This document shows, one piece after another, positions 8,375 to 16,917 of a DNA stretch of 64,000 nt. The DNA is from Alkalicoccobacillus plakortidis. GTDB taxonomy: Bacteria > Bacillota > Bacilli > Bacillales > Bacillaceae_D. A model generated the notes under the pieces. That model saw only the letters and a program-made list of their open reading frames with translations. It was not told the origin of the DNA and ran no database searches. The stretch lies in contig NZ_JAMQJY010000001.1 of NCBI RefSeq assembly GCF_023703085.1, positions 1,054,001 through 1,118,000 of the forward strand. The letters are read 5' to 3'. The translations under genes were made by a program, and so were the position numbers. Within the stretch, counting starts at the first letter, position 1; every line of letters begins with the position of its first letter.

Positions 8375-9195
8375 AGGAGTAACTCCTGCATGTATTCATC
8401 TAAGGCATCTCTCCATTCTCGTGGTCTATATCCCGTTATTCCTTTCCATTTTTCAGTCGATAAAATGGTATGAGCGGGTCTATTGGCACCAGTAGATAAA
8501 TTCTTTGTTTCTACACTTAGTAGTTTGACCTGAGGCTTTGTATATGAAAGTATCTCTTGTGCCCATTCAAATCGACTACAATAGCCTGAATTTGTTAGAT
8601 GATAGATACCTGGAGCATGATTCAGTAGGGTTAACGTCCATTTCACTAGATCTTTGATATATGTGGGACTACCTACTTGATCACATACGACTTTTATTTC
8701 TGTAGATTCGCTTGCTTTTCCGATAATTTTATCGACAAAATCTGCTTGCCCGCCAAATAACCAAGAAGTTCGGATGATATAAAGATTTGGAAAGTGACGA
8801 ACACTTTCTTCAGCCATCCACTTACTTAGTGCATAGATATTATCTGGCTGAGGTGCATTTGTTTCAAGGTACGGGGTAATTGAATACGTAGAAAAGAGGT
8901 AGTCTGTACTAAAAATAACTAAACGTCTTGTCCCTGCTGCTTCCGCGATAAATTGTACGGCTAAACAATTAACCGAAAAAGCCTTCATAGGTTGACGTTC
9001 ACATTCCTCTACATCCGTAAGTGCTGCACAATGAAGAATTAGATCCGGGTTGATCTTTTTTATCGTCGACATCACTTGCTCTCGATTCGTACAATCTAAT
9101 TGGTTCTTGGAAAATGCAAACACATCCTCAGACTCTAAATGAGCCGCAAAAGCCTTAGCTAGCCTTCCATTTGCTCCAGTAATCAAGATTCTCAT
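8371..9195 (-). CDS. dTDP-4-dehydrorhamnose reductase-like protein (RmlD/SpsK type)
   Basis: A 274-residue SDR of the RmlD group: 'ILITGANGRLAKAF' Rossmann start, 'FSTDYLFS' with the catalytic Thr/Ser, and YALSK (YxxxK) near residue 131. RmlD reduces dTDP-4-keto-rhamnose to dTDP-L-rhamnose; the B. subtilis spore-coat version is SpsK. No rmlA, rmlB or rmlC partner is in this window. The stop overlaps the next glycosyltransferase gene (ATGA). Related reductases act on other deoxysugars, so the rhamnose assignment is family-level. Confidence 0.85.
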   Translation of the reverse strand: MRILITGANGRLAKAFAAHLESEDVFAFSKNQLDCTNREQVMSTIKKINPDLILHCAALTDVEECERQPMKAFSVNCLAVQFIAEAAGTRRLVIFSTDYLFSTYSITPYLETNAPQPDNIYALSKWMAEESVRHFPNLYIIRTSWLFGGQADFVDKIIGKASESTEIKVVCDQVGSPTYIKDLVKWTLTLLNHAPGIYHLTNSGYCSRFEWAQEILSYTKPQVKLLSVETKNLSTGANRPAHTILSTEKWKGITGYRPREWRDALDEYMQELLL

Positions 9196-9225
9196 ATTCT
9201 CCGCCCACCCTTTTCCTGCTTGACC

Positions 9226-9573
9226 CTAGTCGATGTACTTTCTGAAAAAAGCTTCTAAGATAGCTGCTGTACCAGCTAAAGCAAGAATATGAGCAATATA
9301 AATAGAAACACCAGGTAATAACATCCAACTAATGTATAAAAAAGAAGTCGTCCACACCCCCATACACCAATAACAACTTAAAAGCATACCAATCCACTTT
9401 CTAATTCCTGTTCCGGAAGGTTCGAGGTAAAACACGGCCTGACCGTCTGATATTTCCTCTTTTATCTCCAAAAAGGGCTTTCTTAGCCAACTTGTGATCT
9501 CATCATGAATCAAGAGTCTTGTTAAACGAAAGGATGCTAGAACAATCACAATCCATTCATATACCTCTAACAA
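9226..9573 (-). CDS. DUF1360 membrane protein
   Basis: A 115-residue protein with an early hydrophobic helix followed by 'FRLTRLLIHDEIT', a central region, and 'LLSCYWCMGVWTTSFLYISW' with the CxxC that marks DUF1360 proteins (B. subtilis YjcA/YngL type, one linked to sporulation). Two to three membrane segments. The TTG start follows AAGGAGGAG. It precedes the RmlD-like gene by 30 bases, so it probably opens that operon. Biochemical role unknown. Confidence 0.8.
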   Translation of the reverse strand: MLEVYEWIVIVLASFRLTRLLIHDEITSWLRKPFLEIKEEISDGQAVFYLEPSGTGIRKWIGMLLSCYWCMGVWTTSFLYISWMLLPGVSIYIAHILALAGTAAILEAFFRKYID

Positions 9574-9654
9574 AATCTCTCCTCCTTCCTTACTTCTCTA
9601 TTCAAGTTGTATGACGTACCCTATTTGTCCTATACATTCTTCACCTAGACAAAC

Positions 9655-9682
9655 ACCCGTATTTAGCGTCTTGCATATAGTA
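9655..9682 (+). promoter_or_regulatory. Candidate sigma-K promoter for the Gly-rich repeat protein
   Basis: AC, 17 bp, CATATAGTA: exact CATANNNTA -10 and an AC -35 inside CACCC. It lies about 33 bases before the start codon. Confidence 0.55.
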
Positions 9683-9714
9683 GGGAAGAACCTTTGAGAG
9701 GAGATTACAATTTT

Positions 9715-10191
9715 ATGAATCGATTTTTTGGTCGTAACCAACGTCAACAACCTTCAGTCTATTTGCTTCCCCCCGTTGTGGTAAATCAATATCTTCATCA
9801 GTGGGTTACTACAACAATCCCAGGCTATGGGAGAGTTATTGCCTATGTTGCAGATTTTAATCAGAACACAGGAATGGTTACGTTGCTCGTGTACCAACCG
9901 CCATTCTATAATCAACAATATGTGCAAGTTCACAATACAGATTTAGTTGGCATTAGTCCTTATTTTGGTCCAACTCCACCACGTCCAGGTCAAGGTGGCG
10001 GCGGTCATGGGGGCGGCGGTCAAGGTCCTTGGAACCCAGGTGGTGGTCAAGGCGGAGGCCAGGGTCCGTGGAATCCTGGTGGTGGTCAAGGCGGAGGCCA
10101 AGGCCCATGGAATCCTGGTGGCGGTCAAGGTGGTGGCCAGGGAGGCTTATGGCCCTGGATCTGGAATCAAATTGGTGGTCCAAGAGAATAA
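9715..10191 (+). CDS. Putative spore coat protein with GPWNPGGGQGGGQ tandem repeats
   Basis: A 158-residue protein from ATG 9715 (AGGAG eleven bases before). Residues 1-80 form a compact aromatic-rich domain (VNQYLHQWVTTTIPGYGRV, then a beta-rich part); from about residue 85 on it is Gly/Gln/Pro-rich with a 13-residue unit GPWNPGGGQGGGQ repeated three times. The end is WPWIWNQIGG. No signal peptide or Cys. Gly-rich repeats with regular Trp, plus a sigma-K-like promoter and spore-glycan neighbours, suggest a structural outer-coat protein. No family name is recognised. Confidence 0.75.
   Translation: MNRFFGRNQRQQPSVYLLPPVVVNQYLHQWVTTTIPGYGRVIAYVADFNQNTGMVTLLVYQPPFYNQQYVQVHNTDLVGISPYFGPTPPRPGQGGGGHGGGGQGPWNPGGGQGGGQGPWNPGGGQGGGQGPWNPGGGQGGGQGGLWPWIWNQIGGPRE
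10024..10140 (+). repeat. Three 39-bp in-frame tandem repeats
   Basis: Copies at 10024-10062, 10063-10101 and 10102-10140 encode GPWNPGGGQGGGQ each. Differences are mostly synonymous third-position changes, so the amino-acid repeat is under selection or the duplication is old. Confidence 0.9.
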
Positions 10192-10192
10192 T

Positions 10193-10234
10193 CAAAAAAA
10201 ACAGCAAACCAGATGTTGGTTTGCTGCTTTTTTT
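10193..10234. terminator. Bidirectional rho-independent terminator
   Basis: CAGCAAACC / GGTTTGCTG stem flanked by eight As on one side and seven Ts on the other, so it can serve both the repeat-protein gene and the convergent fabI gene. Confidence 0.88.
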
Positions 10235-10255
10235 GATGAAATTTATGTCTATTGA

Positions 10256-11036
10256 TTACAATGAAATAATATTATATCCACCATCTACATGGAGAATTTC
10301 CCCGGTAATACCACGCGCTAAGTCACTTGCTAAGAACAAGGCTGTATCTCCCACTTCTTCTTGCGTAGTTGATTTACGTAATGGTGCTTTTTCTTCGATC
10401 TGTTTAAGAACGTCGTTAAAGCCACCAATTCCTTTAGCTGCTAACGTACGAATTGGACCAAGCAGAAATTGCATTTACACGAATACCATCTTTTCCTAGA
10501 TCATTAGCTAGGTATTTTACACTTGCATCAAGTGTAGCCTTTGCTACTCCCATGACGTTATAATTTTTCACTACTTTTTCGCCGCCAAGGTACGTCAATG
10601 TGATAATACTTCCACCTTCAGTCATAAGAGGACGAGCTTCTTTAGCAACAGCCGTAAGGGAATACGCACTGATATTTTGTGCCAATAAGAACCCTTCACG
10701 CGTTGTATTTAGATATTCTCCTTCAAGCTCTTCTTTGTTAGCAAACGCAATACAATGAGCCAAACCATGTATCGTTCCTACTTCTTCTTTAATTTGCTTA
10801 AAGGTTGTAGCAATCTCCTCATCACTTGTAATATCACAAGGTAAAACAAGATGATCATCTCGATCAAGGCTATCGGCAAGTTGACGAACGTTTTTCTCTA
10901 AGCGCTCACCAGCGTATGTAAAAATAAGTCGTGCTCCTGCTTTAGCTAGTGATTGTGAAATTCCCCATGCAATACTTCTTTTATTGGCAACACCCATAAC
11001 GACAAATGTGCGGTTCTCAAGCGATAATTGAAACAT
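10256..11036 (-). CDS. fabI: Enoyl-[ACP] reductase FabI (frameshifted)
   Basis: NADH-dependent enoyl-ACP reductase, last step of each fatty-acid elongation cycle. The N-terminal frame (10434-11036) has 'VVMGVANKRSIAWGI' and the catalytic region 'GVAKATLDASVKYLANDLG'; the second frame (10256-10474) gives 'GPIRTLAAKGIGGFNDVLKQ' to 'EILHVDGGYNI'. The break is at CCAAGC, 10458-10463: removing one T from GCTTGG on the coding strand joins NAISA to GPIRTLAAKG, as in all FabI proteins, giving about 259 residues. Monocistronic with a FapR-like operator upstream. As FabI is central to lipid synthesis, the lesion is more likely a sequence artefact, unless FabL or FabK replaces it. Confidence 0.88.
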
Positions 11037-11060
11037 TTTATTTCCTCCTATTGGTTGATG

Positions 11061-11085
11061 CTAGTAGTTGGTCCTAATGATTGTA
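11061..11085 (-). promoter_or_regulatory. FapR-like operator and -10 region of fabI
   Basis: Minus strand: TACAAT (11080-11085) followed by TTAGGACCAACTACTAG (11061-11077), which matches the FapR operator form TTAGTACC-N3-ACTAA with few changes. FapR is the malonyl-CoA-sensing repressor of fatty-acid genes, and fabI belongs to its known regulon in B. subtilis. Confidence 0.65.
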
Positions 11086-11095
11086 CCATACTTTC

Positions 11096-12010
11096 TTAAA
11101 CCTGTTTGAATTGAGCCACTAATTGCTGAAAATCATCCGGGGGACTTGCTTCAAAAACCATTTCTTTTTCTGTAAAAGGATGAACAAAAAACAACTTGCA
11201 GCTATGAAGTGCTTGGTGCGTTAATCCTAGTGATTCTCCACCATACAAGCTATCTCCTGCTAAAGGATGACCAATTGAAGCAAAATGCACCCGAATTTGA
11301 TGTGTTCTTCCTGTTTCCAGTGCAACTCGAACATGGGTGATTTCAGGTGTAGTAAAAAGGGTTTGATAGTGCGTAACCGCTAGTTTTCCATCTGAAGTCA
11401 CCATTCGTTCAATGATGCTGTTTGGATTACGGCCAATTGGTGCATCAATTGTGCCATCTGCCGGTTGAACGACACCCTGAACAAGCGCTTCATATCGTCT
11501 ATTTAGCATACCTGCCTGTTGTTGCTTACTCATCTGATCATGTGCGTACCGATGTTTGGCAACGACCAGTAGACCTGATGTACCACGATCTAGTCTGTTA
11601 ACCGGATGAAAAGTTGCCTGAATCTGTTTTGACTGATAATAAGCAAGCACCGCATTTGCCAATGTGCCTCTTGGATGTTCACGAGACGGAATCGTTGCGA
11701 TTCCCGCCTCTTTATTAATAACCAGGAAATGCTCATCCTCAAATACAATGTCAAAAAGTCGTGACTCTGGAATTAATCCAATTGACGGTGATTCAGGGGG
11801 CAGTTGCATGATGACAGTATCACTTTCAGCTAAAGTCTCTCTGACCGTTTTTTCTTGTCCATTCACTTTTAATGATCCACCATGATATTTAATGGAGGCG
11901 AGCATTTTTTTGGAGATCTGTTTCCTGACTCTTAAAAAAGCCCTAAGACTGCTATTAGCTGAAGCTGCATCAACTTTCCAAGTAAAGGTTGGTTGATTAT
12001 TCACCAACAA
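11096..12010 (-). CDS. yjbO: RluA/RluD-family pseudouridine synthase
   Basis: A 304-residue RNA-modifying enzyme. An N-terminal S4-like part (residues about 20-80, '[17 protein letters not shown]') is followed by the catalytic domain with '[18 protein letters not shown]' near 140, whose Asp is the nucleophile, and '[20 protein letters not shown]'. This matches YjbO in the conserved yjbM-nadF-yjbO order. The TTG at 12010 overlaps the end of nadF by 14 bases; a second TTG and a GTG just inside are equally spaced from AGGAG. Target uridine (23S rRNA or tRNA) cannot be read. Confidence 0.88.
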   Translation of the reverse strand: MLVNNQPTFTWKVDAASANSSLRAFLRVRKQISKKMLASIKYHGGSLKVNGQEKTVRETLAESDTVIMQLPPESPSIGLIPESRLFDIVFEDEHFLVINKEAGIATIPSREHPRGTLANAVLAYYQSKQIQATFHPVNRLDRGTSGLLVVAKHRYAHDQMSKQQQAGMLNRRYEALVQGVVQPADGTIDAPIGRNPNSIIERMVTSDGKLAVTHYQTLFTTPEITHVRVALETGRTHQIRVHFASIGHPLAGDSLYGGESLGLTHQALHSCKLFFVHPFTEKEMVFEASPPDDFQQLVAQFKQV

Positions 12011-12794
12011 ACGACTCCTTCACTCTTTTCCAAAATGGAAACGGACGAAAACGTGCAAAACGAATTTTTTCTTCTGCTACTCTGCACTGAATCGAGCTTA
12101 TATCCTCATGATTAATGGTGTAATGATCGATTGTTACTTGCACATCAGCATTATTTAAAAGTTTTAATAAACAGGTGTGATGCTGTGGTAATACGAGTGG
12201 AGAGCCTACTGTCCGATACACCCTATTATTAATTGAAGCCATTTCTGCAATTTGTAATGATGCAAGTGATGGATGAAGAATTGCTCCTCCAAGTGCCTTA
12301 TTATAAGCCGTGCTTCCAGAAGGAGTAGATATACACAATCCATCCCCTCTAAACGTTTCAAATGTTTCACCTTTAATCTCTACATTACAGACGAGTGAAG
12401 AGCCTTCTGAATTTTTAACCGTTGATTCATTAAGAGCTAGATATCGTTTAGGTGTTGTTTCATCGCCATAACGAACTACTACCTCAAGAAGTGGATATTC
12501 CACAATTTGAAAAGGTGTTTTCGCAATATGAATAATTAAATTCTCAACTTCATCCGGAATCCAATCGGCATAAAAGCCTAAATGACCAGTGTGAATTCCG
12601 ACAAATGCGGTTTCTTCCAAACGATGGCTATAATCATGAAATGCTTGTAAAAGGGTTCCATCCCCTCCAACAGAAATCACAATTTCAGGCTCTTGTTTAT
12701 CTTGGTTTAAACCAAATTCATTTAGGGATTGAATGATCCGTTCAACCAACGCATCTGAAATATCATCACCACGGGATGCTACTGCATACTTCAA
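11997..12794 (-). CDS. nadF: NAD kinase
   Basis: ATP- or polyphosphate-dependent phosphorylation of NAD+ to NADP+. The 265-residue protein has the diagnostic GGDGT at residues 43-47, '[13 protein letters not shown]' near 75, 'ALNESTVKN' near 125 (NE motif) and '[20 protein letters not shown]' near 150. Length agrees with Bacillus NadF. It lies 20 bases after relQ and overlaps the pseudouridine synthase gene, in the operon yjbL-relQ-nadF-yjbO. Confidence 0.95.
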   Translation of the reverse strand: MKYAVASRGDDISDALVERIIQSLNEFGLNQDKQEPEIVISVGGDGTLLQAFHDYSHRLEETAFVGIHTGHLGFYADWIPDEVENLIIHIAKTPFQIVEYPLLEVVVRYGDETTPKRYLALNESTVKNSEGSSLVCNVEIKGETFETFRGDGLCISTPSGSTAYNKALGGAILHPSLASLQIAEMASINNRVYRTVGSPLVLPQHHTCLLKLLNNADVQVTIDHYTINHEDISSIQCRVAEEKIRFARFRPFPFWKRVKESFVGE

Positions 12795-12814
12795 AATATC
12801 ACCTCACTTTTTTA

Positions 12815-13447
12815 TTACTGGACATCCTGCGAATGATGTTTTGCCAGGAGTAACCGTTGTGCTTCTCTTACCTCATCTCGAATAATAGACATCTCTTCAT
12901 CTAGTTTAAATGCAGCTTCTGACGCTCTCATTAACCTCATACTAATGTCTTCAGGAATCTCACCACTGTACTTATACCGTAAAGAGTGTTCAATCGTTGC
13001 CCAGAAATTCATTGATAATGTACGAACCTGGAGTTCAACTTGAATCTTCTTTTCCCCATGAATTGTTTGAACAGGATAAAAAATAATTAAATGATATGAA
13101 CGATAACCGCTTGGCTTTTGCTCAAGAATATAATCTCGTTCTTCTAGAATCTCGAAATCAGTTCGTTTTCTAATCAATTCTATGACCGTTTCAATATCCT
13201 CAACAAACTGTGTTACAATGCGAACACCTGCCAAGTCCTGAATTTCTTGCTCTAAATGTTCAAATGAAATTTGTTTACGTGCGGCCTTATTTAAGATACT
13301 CGAAACTGGTTTTACTCGTCCAGTAACAAATTCAATTGGTGTATGATTAGAACTTTTTTGATATTGTTCTCTAATGCCCTTTAATTTCACTTTCAGTTCT
13401 TCTACTGCCTGTTTATATGGTGACAGGAGTTCATCCCAACTATTCAT
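12815..13447 (-). CDS. relQ: Small alarmone synthetase RelQ (GTP pyrophosphokinase, YjbM/SasB)
   Basis: A 210-residue stand-alone synthetase that transfers pyrophosphate from ATP to GDP or GTP, giving (p)ppGpp. It has 'IEFVTGRVKPVSSILNKAAR' near 37, 'IQDLAGVRIVTQFVEDIETV' (the DxxGxR synthetase loop) near 70, 'KPSGYRSYHLIIFYP' near 110 and 'VELQVRTLSMNFWATIEHSL' near 137. There is no hydrolase HD or TGS domain. Gene order next to nadF matches B. subtilis yjbM. A second small synthetase is at 31020-31763. Confidence 0.93.
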   Translation of the reverse strand: MNSWDELLSPYKQAVEELKVKLKGIREQYQKSSNHTPIEFVTGRVKPVSSILNKAARKQISFEHLEQEIQDLAGVRIVTQFVEDIETVIELIRKRTDFEILEERDYILEQKPSGYRSYHLIIFYPVQTIHGEKKIQVELQVRTLSMNFWATIEHSLRYKYSGEIPEDISMRLMRASEAAFKLDEEMSIIRDEVREAQRLLLAKHHSQDVQ

Positions 13448-13465
13448 TTCATCACCACCAATGTA

Positions 13466-13849
13466 TTAGTTCTTTTTAAAAGCTAGAGAAACAGCCTGTT
13501 CAAATTCAGCTCCATAATTCCCGTTACCTTCAATATTCTCAAGTAAAAAGTCAAATTCCTCATGAAATTGAGTCAGCTCTATCTTTACGTTCTCTTGAAG
13601 TTCTAACACAATTGGCTTTTTTGCTTCATATGCACGGCGAACGTCTAACCATAACTCTTGATGGAAAATGATATGATGAAATCCTGTATCATCCTCAAGT
13701 ATGTAAACAAATGCAAACCCATCTGAATCAACTAATAACCGATTTCCTGGAATGACTTCTTTTGCAAATTCAATTGGTAATCTCTCATGTCCCTTGGCGA
13801 GCCAATCTGCTCCTGTATCCTGCATCTCAATTATGTGTACTTTGTGCAT
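13466..13849 (-). CDS. yjbL: UPF0738 family protein YjbL
   Basis: A 127-residue acidic soluble protein without signal or membrane segment. Its size, sequence style ('GNRLLVDSDGFAFVYILEDD') and place directly upstream of relQ match B. subtilis YjbL (UPF0738). Molecular role is unknown. First gene of the yjbL-relQ-nadF-yjbO operon, 18 bases before relQ. Confidence 0.85.
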   Translation of the reverse strand: MHKVHIIEMQDTGADWLAKGHERLPIEFAKEVIPGNRLLVDSDGFAFVYILEDDTGFHHIIFHQELWLDVRRAYEAKKPIVLELQENVKIELTQFHEEFDFLLENIEGNGNYGAEFEQAVSLAFKKN

Positions 13850-13952
13850 CTTATGTTCCCCTCATTCCATTCAAAAATCCAACTTGATACCGCTATAAGT
13901 TTATCATATTTTTGTTCATCAAAGAATCGATACCTAGCGAATCCTACTGTTG

Positions 13953-13981
13953 TTGAGCAAAAAATGTCACTATGTCATAAT
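13953..13981 (+). promoter_or_regulatory. Candidate sigma-A promoter for yjbK
   Basis: TTGAGC, 17-bp spacer, CATAAT, ending 44 bases before the yjbK ATG; a TAGGAGG SD follows. Confidence 0.5.
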
Positions 13982-14025
13982 AAAACAAATGAAAGAATTA
14001 TTGAAGTATTAGGAGGACGTTTTTT

Positions 14026-14628
14026 ATGGCTCAGGAATTTGAATATGAAGCTAAAACATTACTTTCATCATCAGACTTTTCGAAGCTGTTACATTTTCTA
14101 CATATGCATAACGAAGTGGCTGTAACCCAACATAATCATTATTTTGAAACACCAGACTTTTTATTGCGTTCCGCGGGATCAGCTTTGAGAATCCGAGAAA
14201 AAAATGGAGCGTCTGTCTTAACATTAAAACGGCCAACAAAAGATGGTGGGTTATTAGAAACACACCAATCTCTTTCAGAAAAAGAAAAAGAACTCGCATT
14301 AAGCAAAGATTCATTACCGTCTGGAGAAATTTTAAACCAATTACAAACAATCAATGTTGTGATGTCACATGTAGAGCATCTAGGCACACTAACAACTGAA
14401 AGAATAGAAATTCCTTATTTAAACGGCTCCATCTGCTTAGATAAGAGCAGTTATTTAGGTGAGATTGATTATGAGGTAGAGTATGAAGGAACATCTATAG
14501 AACATGCGAATTGTACTTTAGCTAAACTTTTAGAAGAAGCAAACATCCCACAAGTAGAAACACCAAACAAGGTCGCACGCTTTTTCATAAAAAAAACAGC
14601 TAATGCAAACAAAGAAAAACCATCCTGA
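14026..14628 (+). CDS. yjbK: CYTH-domain protein YjbK
   Basis: A 200-residue protein of the CYTH/triphosphate tunnel metalloenzyme fold: the start 'QEFEYEAKTLL' carries the ExExK motif, 'LRIREKNGASVLTLKRPTKD' gives the basic tunnel-lining residues, and alternating acidic motifs follow ('GEIDYEVEYEG'). Such proteins hydrolyse or bind triphosphates, but the substrate of YjbK is not known. It keeps the B. subtilis position next to yjbL. The gene is transcribed alone and divergently from yjbL, ending in a terminator that overlaps its stop codon. Confidence 0.9.
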   Translation: MAQEFEYEAKTLLSSSDFSKLLHFLHMHNEVAVTQHNHYFETPDFLLRSAGSALRIREKNGASVLTLKRPTKDGGLLETHQSLSEKEKELALSKDSLPSGEILNQLQTINVVMSHVEHLGTLTTERIEIPYLNGSICLDKSSYLGEIDYEVEYEGTSIEHANCTLAKLLEEANIPQVETPNKVARFFIKKTANANKEKPS

Positions 14629-14640
14629 GTGGATGGTTTT
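14617..14640. terminator. Terminator between yjbK and yjbJ
   Basis: CCATCC / GGATGG stem with a 5-base loop flanked by A and T runs (AAAAACC ... GGTTTTTTT), so it can act in both directions. It includes the yjbK stop codon. Confidence 0.82.
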
Positions 14641-14645
14641 TTTGT

Positions 14646-15332
14646 TCAAGCATTTCGATACGTATTCATTACTTTTGGCACATAGGCCATGGTTTCTTTA
14701 AACGGTGGAATACCATTATATTTATCAACATTACCTGGACCCGCGTTATAAGCGGCTAAAGCTTTTTCAATATCTCCATTGTATTTAGTGAGCATACTTT
14801 TAAGGTACTTTGCGCCACCATTTATATTTTGCTCAGGATTAAAAACGTTTTGAACTCCAAGACCTCTAGCAGTAGCTGGCATCAGTTGCATGAGTCCAGA
14901 TGCTCCAGCATGGCTCTTCGCATTAGGATTAAAGTTTGATTCGTTTTTTATCACAGCGTAAATCAATTTCGGATCAATAGAAAAGCGTGTAGCTGCCGCA
15001 TGAATGATATCATCAAATGCAGACTTACTACCATGTTTTCCCTCTGTCTGTTTTGGTGCCACTACGTTTGAATCTGCTATCTGTGTATTCGAAGCAGGCG
15101 GAACGATCTGTTGCAGCATTTCAAATTTTTCTCTTGCAGCCTGCGACAAAAATAAGTCGCTGAAGCTACTCGTTGATGGTTGAATAACATGTTGATCTGC
15201 TAATTGGTTAGAGAGTATATTTGAAAAAGATTGACTGGAATCGTCTTGAGTGCTGTTCAGTTGGTTGCCCCAGGTAAGCTGTGTTTGGTTTCTCATACTA
15301 TACAATTGATTCTTTAGTAATGTATAATCCAC
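14646..15332 (-). CDS. yjbJ: Lytic transglycosylase YjbJ (SLT domain)
   Basis: A 228-residue peptidoglycan lyase. The first 100 residues are low-complexity (Ser, Gln, Asn); the SLT domain starts near 105: 'IYAVIKNESNFNPNAKSHAG' with catalytic Glu131, 'GLMQLMPATARGLG' and 'ALAAYNAGPGNVDKY'. These are textbook SLT motifs. No classical signal peptide is visible at the N-terminus, so export may be non-classical. Gene order matches yjbJ of B. subtilis, except that here it is convergent with yjbK. Confidence 0.9.
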   Translation of the reverse strand: MDYTLLKNQLYSMRNQTQLTWGNQLNSTQDDSSQSFSNILSNQLADQHVIQPSTSSFSDLFLSQAAREKFEMLQQIVPPASNTQIADSNVVAPKQTEGKHGSKSAFDDIIHAAATRFSIDPKLIYAVIKNESNFNPNAKSHAGASGLMQLMPATARGLGVQNVFNPEQNINGGAKYLKSMLTKYNGDIEKALAAYNAGPGNVDKYNGIPPFKETMAYVPKVMNTYRNA

Positions 15333-15465
15333 TTGTTTGACCTCTTCTCATTAGATCTATTCATTTCACTATACCAAAGTCCTATTTTAGGAACAATTAC
15401 TTTTTTCGGACTCATATGTAATCAGAATTGAAAATTCCATTATTTTCTTGAAGCGTACAGATTAT

Positions 15466-15494
15466 TTGATGTTCTGTATTAAGGTTGCTACAAT
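15466..15494 (+). promoter_or_regulatory. Sigma-A-like promoter of yjbI-spxH
   Basis: TTGATG, 17-bp spacer, TACAAT, ending 34 bases before the yjbI ATG. Both boxes have one or two changes from consensus. Confidence 0.65.
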
Positions 15495-15528
15495 ATATAA
15501 AAGGTTGACAAAAGGAGTTGCAAAAGCG

Positions 15529-15909
15529 ATGCCAGAACCTTCTATGACGCCCTATGAAGCATTGGGTGGTGAAGAGGTGCTTTCCAAATTAGTGGACACC
15601 TTTTATTCTCATGTAGCGAACCATACTCTATTATCGGATTTATTCCCTAATGATTTAACAGAAACAGCCTATAAACAAAAACATTTTCTGACTCAATTTT
15701 TAGGAGGACCTTCTCTTTATACAGAAGAATTCGGTCACCCGATGTTAAGAGCCAGACATCTACCATTCCCAATTACAACAGAGCATGCTGAAGCATGGTT
15801 GAGCTGTATGCAAAAAGCGCTAGAAGAAGTACAAGTTGATCAAACAGTGCGCGATTATATGATGGAGCGATTAACATTAACAGCACATCATATGGTAAAT
15901 GCGCCTTAG
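15529..15909 (+). CDS. yjbI: Truncated hemoglobin YjbI (group II)
   Basis: A 126-residue 2-on-2 globin. 'TPYEALGGEEVLSKLVDTFY' at the start, 'FLTQFLGGPSLYTEEFGHPM' near 60 and 'ARHLPFPITTEHAEAWLSCM' near 78, with the proximal His in the last, identify a group II truncated hemoglobin. Start ATG 15529 has AAAGGAG; an upstream in-frame TTG at 15448 lies before the promoter and is rejected. It is 15 bases before spxH, in the same operon as in B. subtilis. A role in thiol or oxidative stress together with SpxH is likely. Confidence 0.92.
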   Translation: MPEPSMTPYEALGGEEVLSKLVDTFYSHVANHTLLSDLFPNDLTETAYKQKHFLTQFLGGPSLYTEEFGHPMLRARHLPFPITTEHAEAWLSCMQKALEEVQVDQTVRDYMMERLTLTAHHMVNAP

Positions 15910-15924
15910 AAAGGAGAATGACCA

Positions 15925-16836
15925 TTGAATCCTCAGGAAACTTTAGCAGCATGTGATGATAAACATGGCGTTTGTGGTCTTATCCCAGGTGTAACGTATC
16001 CTACAAAACAACAAAAACCGATTGAAATTTATACATTTATCGATCCACTTTGTTCAGAATGTTGGGCAATTGAACCAACTCTAAAAAAATTATATCTTGA
16101 ATATGGAGCTTATTTTCGTATTCGAGTTATACTTGCCGGAAAATTAAAGATTTGGAATGCCTGTCCATCGTTGGTCAAAACAAAAAAAAGCAAGGGCTAT
16201 AAAGAAGATCCAAATGGTGCAAAAGGAATGTCCTGTGAAGGTGTGGTAGAGTTTGACGCCGATGAATTGGAGCCTTATCGTGCTTCACTTGCTATAAAAG
16301 CAGCAGAACTTCAGGGTCCACAAGCAGGAACAAGATTTCTACGTAAATTAAGAGAATATCTGTTTCTTGAAAAACTAAATATAACCGATGAAAAAGTATT
16401 GTTGAATTGTGCAAAAGACGCAGGACTTGATGTAGAGTCTTTTGAATTCGATTTACATTCCCCATCATCTGCTAAAGCCTTACAGTGTGATGCAAAAACA
16501 ACAAAAGAAATGGACGTTGAAACCGTTCCTACGTTTGTTTTCTTTAATGACAACGTTGAAGAAGAAGGCATGAAAGTATCTGGCCAATATCCATATCATG
16601 TATACGTGCAGATTCTAGAGAGCATGCTTGGATTCAAACCTGAACGAGCTGAGTCAGTTGACCTTGAAGGGTTCCTCAAGCAACATTCGTTTGTTGCCAC
16701 CGTTGAGTGTGCCGCAGTCTTAGATATTAGCGAGGAAGAAGCGATAAAACGTCTGAAAATATTAAGATTGCAGCAGAAGGTTGAAGCCGTTCCATATAAA
16801 TACGGTACTTTCTGGCGCTACATTAAAAATGAATAG
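15925..16836 (+). CDS. spxH: Spx proteolysis adaptor SpxH (YjbH), DsbA-like fold
   Basis: A 303-residue cytosolic protein of the thioredoxin/DsbA superfamily that delivers Spx to ClpXP. The Cys motif is CSEC at residues 43-46 inside 'FIDPLCSECWAIEPTLKKL', and further Cys occur near 58 and 98. A cis-Pro segment 'VETVPTFVFFND' lies near 195. TTG start with AAGGAG eight bases upstream. Its substrate Spx is encoded 5 kb away (21205-21600) and PepF and MecA lie between, as in B. subtilis. Strong terminator after it. Confidence 0.93.
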   Translation: MNPQETLAACDDKHGVCGLIPGVTYPTKQQKPIEIYTFIDPLCSECWAIEPTLKKLYLEYGAYFRIRVILAGKLKIWNACPSLVKTKKSKGYKEDPNGAKGMSCEGVVEFDADELEPYRASLAIKAAELQGPQAGTRFLRKLREYLFLEKLNITDEKVLLNCAKDAGLDVESFEFDLHSPSSAKALQCDAKTTKEMDVETVPTFVFFNDNVEEEGMKVSGQYPYHVYVQILESMLGFKPERAESVDLEGFLKQHSFVATVECAAVLDISEEEAIKRLKILRLQQKVEAVPYKYGTFWRYIKNE

Positions 16837-16866
16837 CATGGACATCTCAATATCTTCATAGACTAA

Positions 16867-16900
16867 AAACAGGACACCGGCGTCGGCGTCCTGTTTTTTC
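16867..16900 (+). terminator. Rho-independent terminator after spxH
   Basis: AACAGGAC / GTCCTGTT with an inner CCG/CGG pairing, then TTTTTT. Confidence 0.88.
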
Positions 16901-16917
16901 TATAAGGAGTTGATTGA

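Noticed and set aside
9943..10255. Alternative frames on both strands of the Gly-rich repeat gene
   Set aside because: They are shadows of the repetitive GC-rich coding sequence; only the frame at 9715 has an SD, a promoter and a sensible product.
10029..10499. 156-codon plus-strand frame into fabI
   Set aside because: Crosses a strong terminator and lies antisense to fabI.
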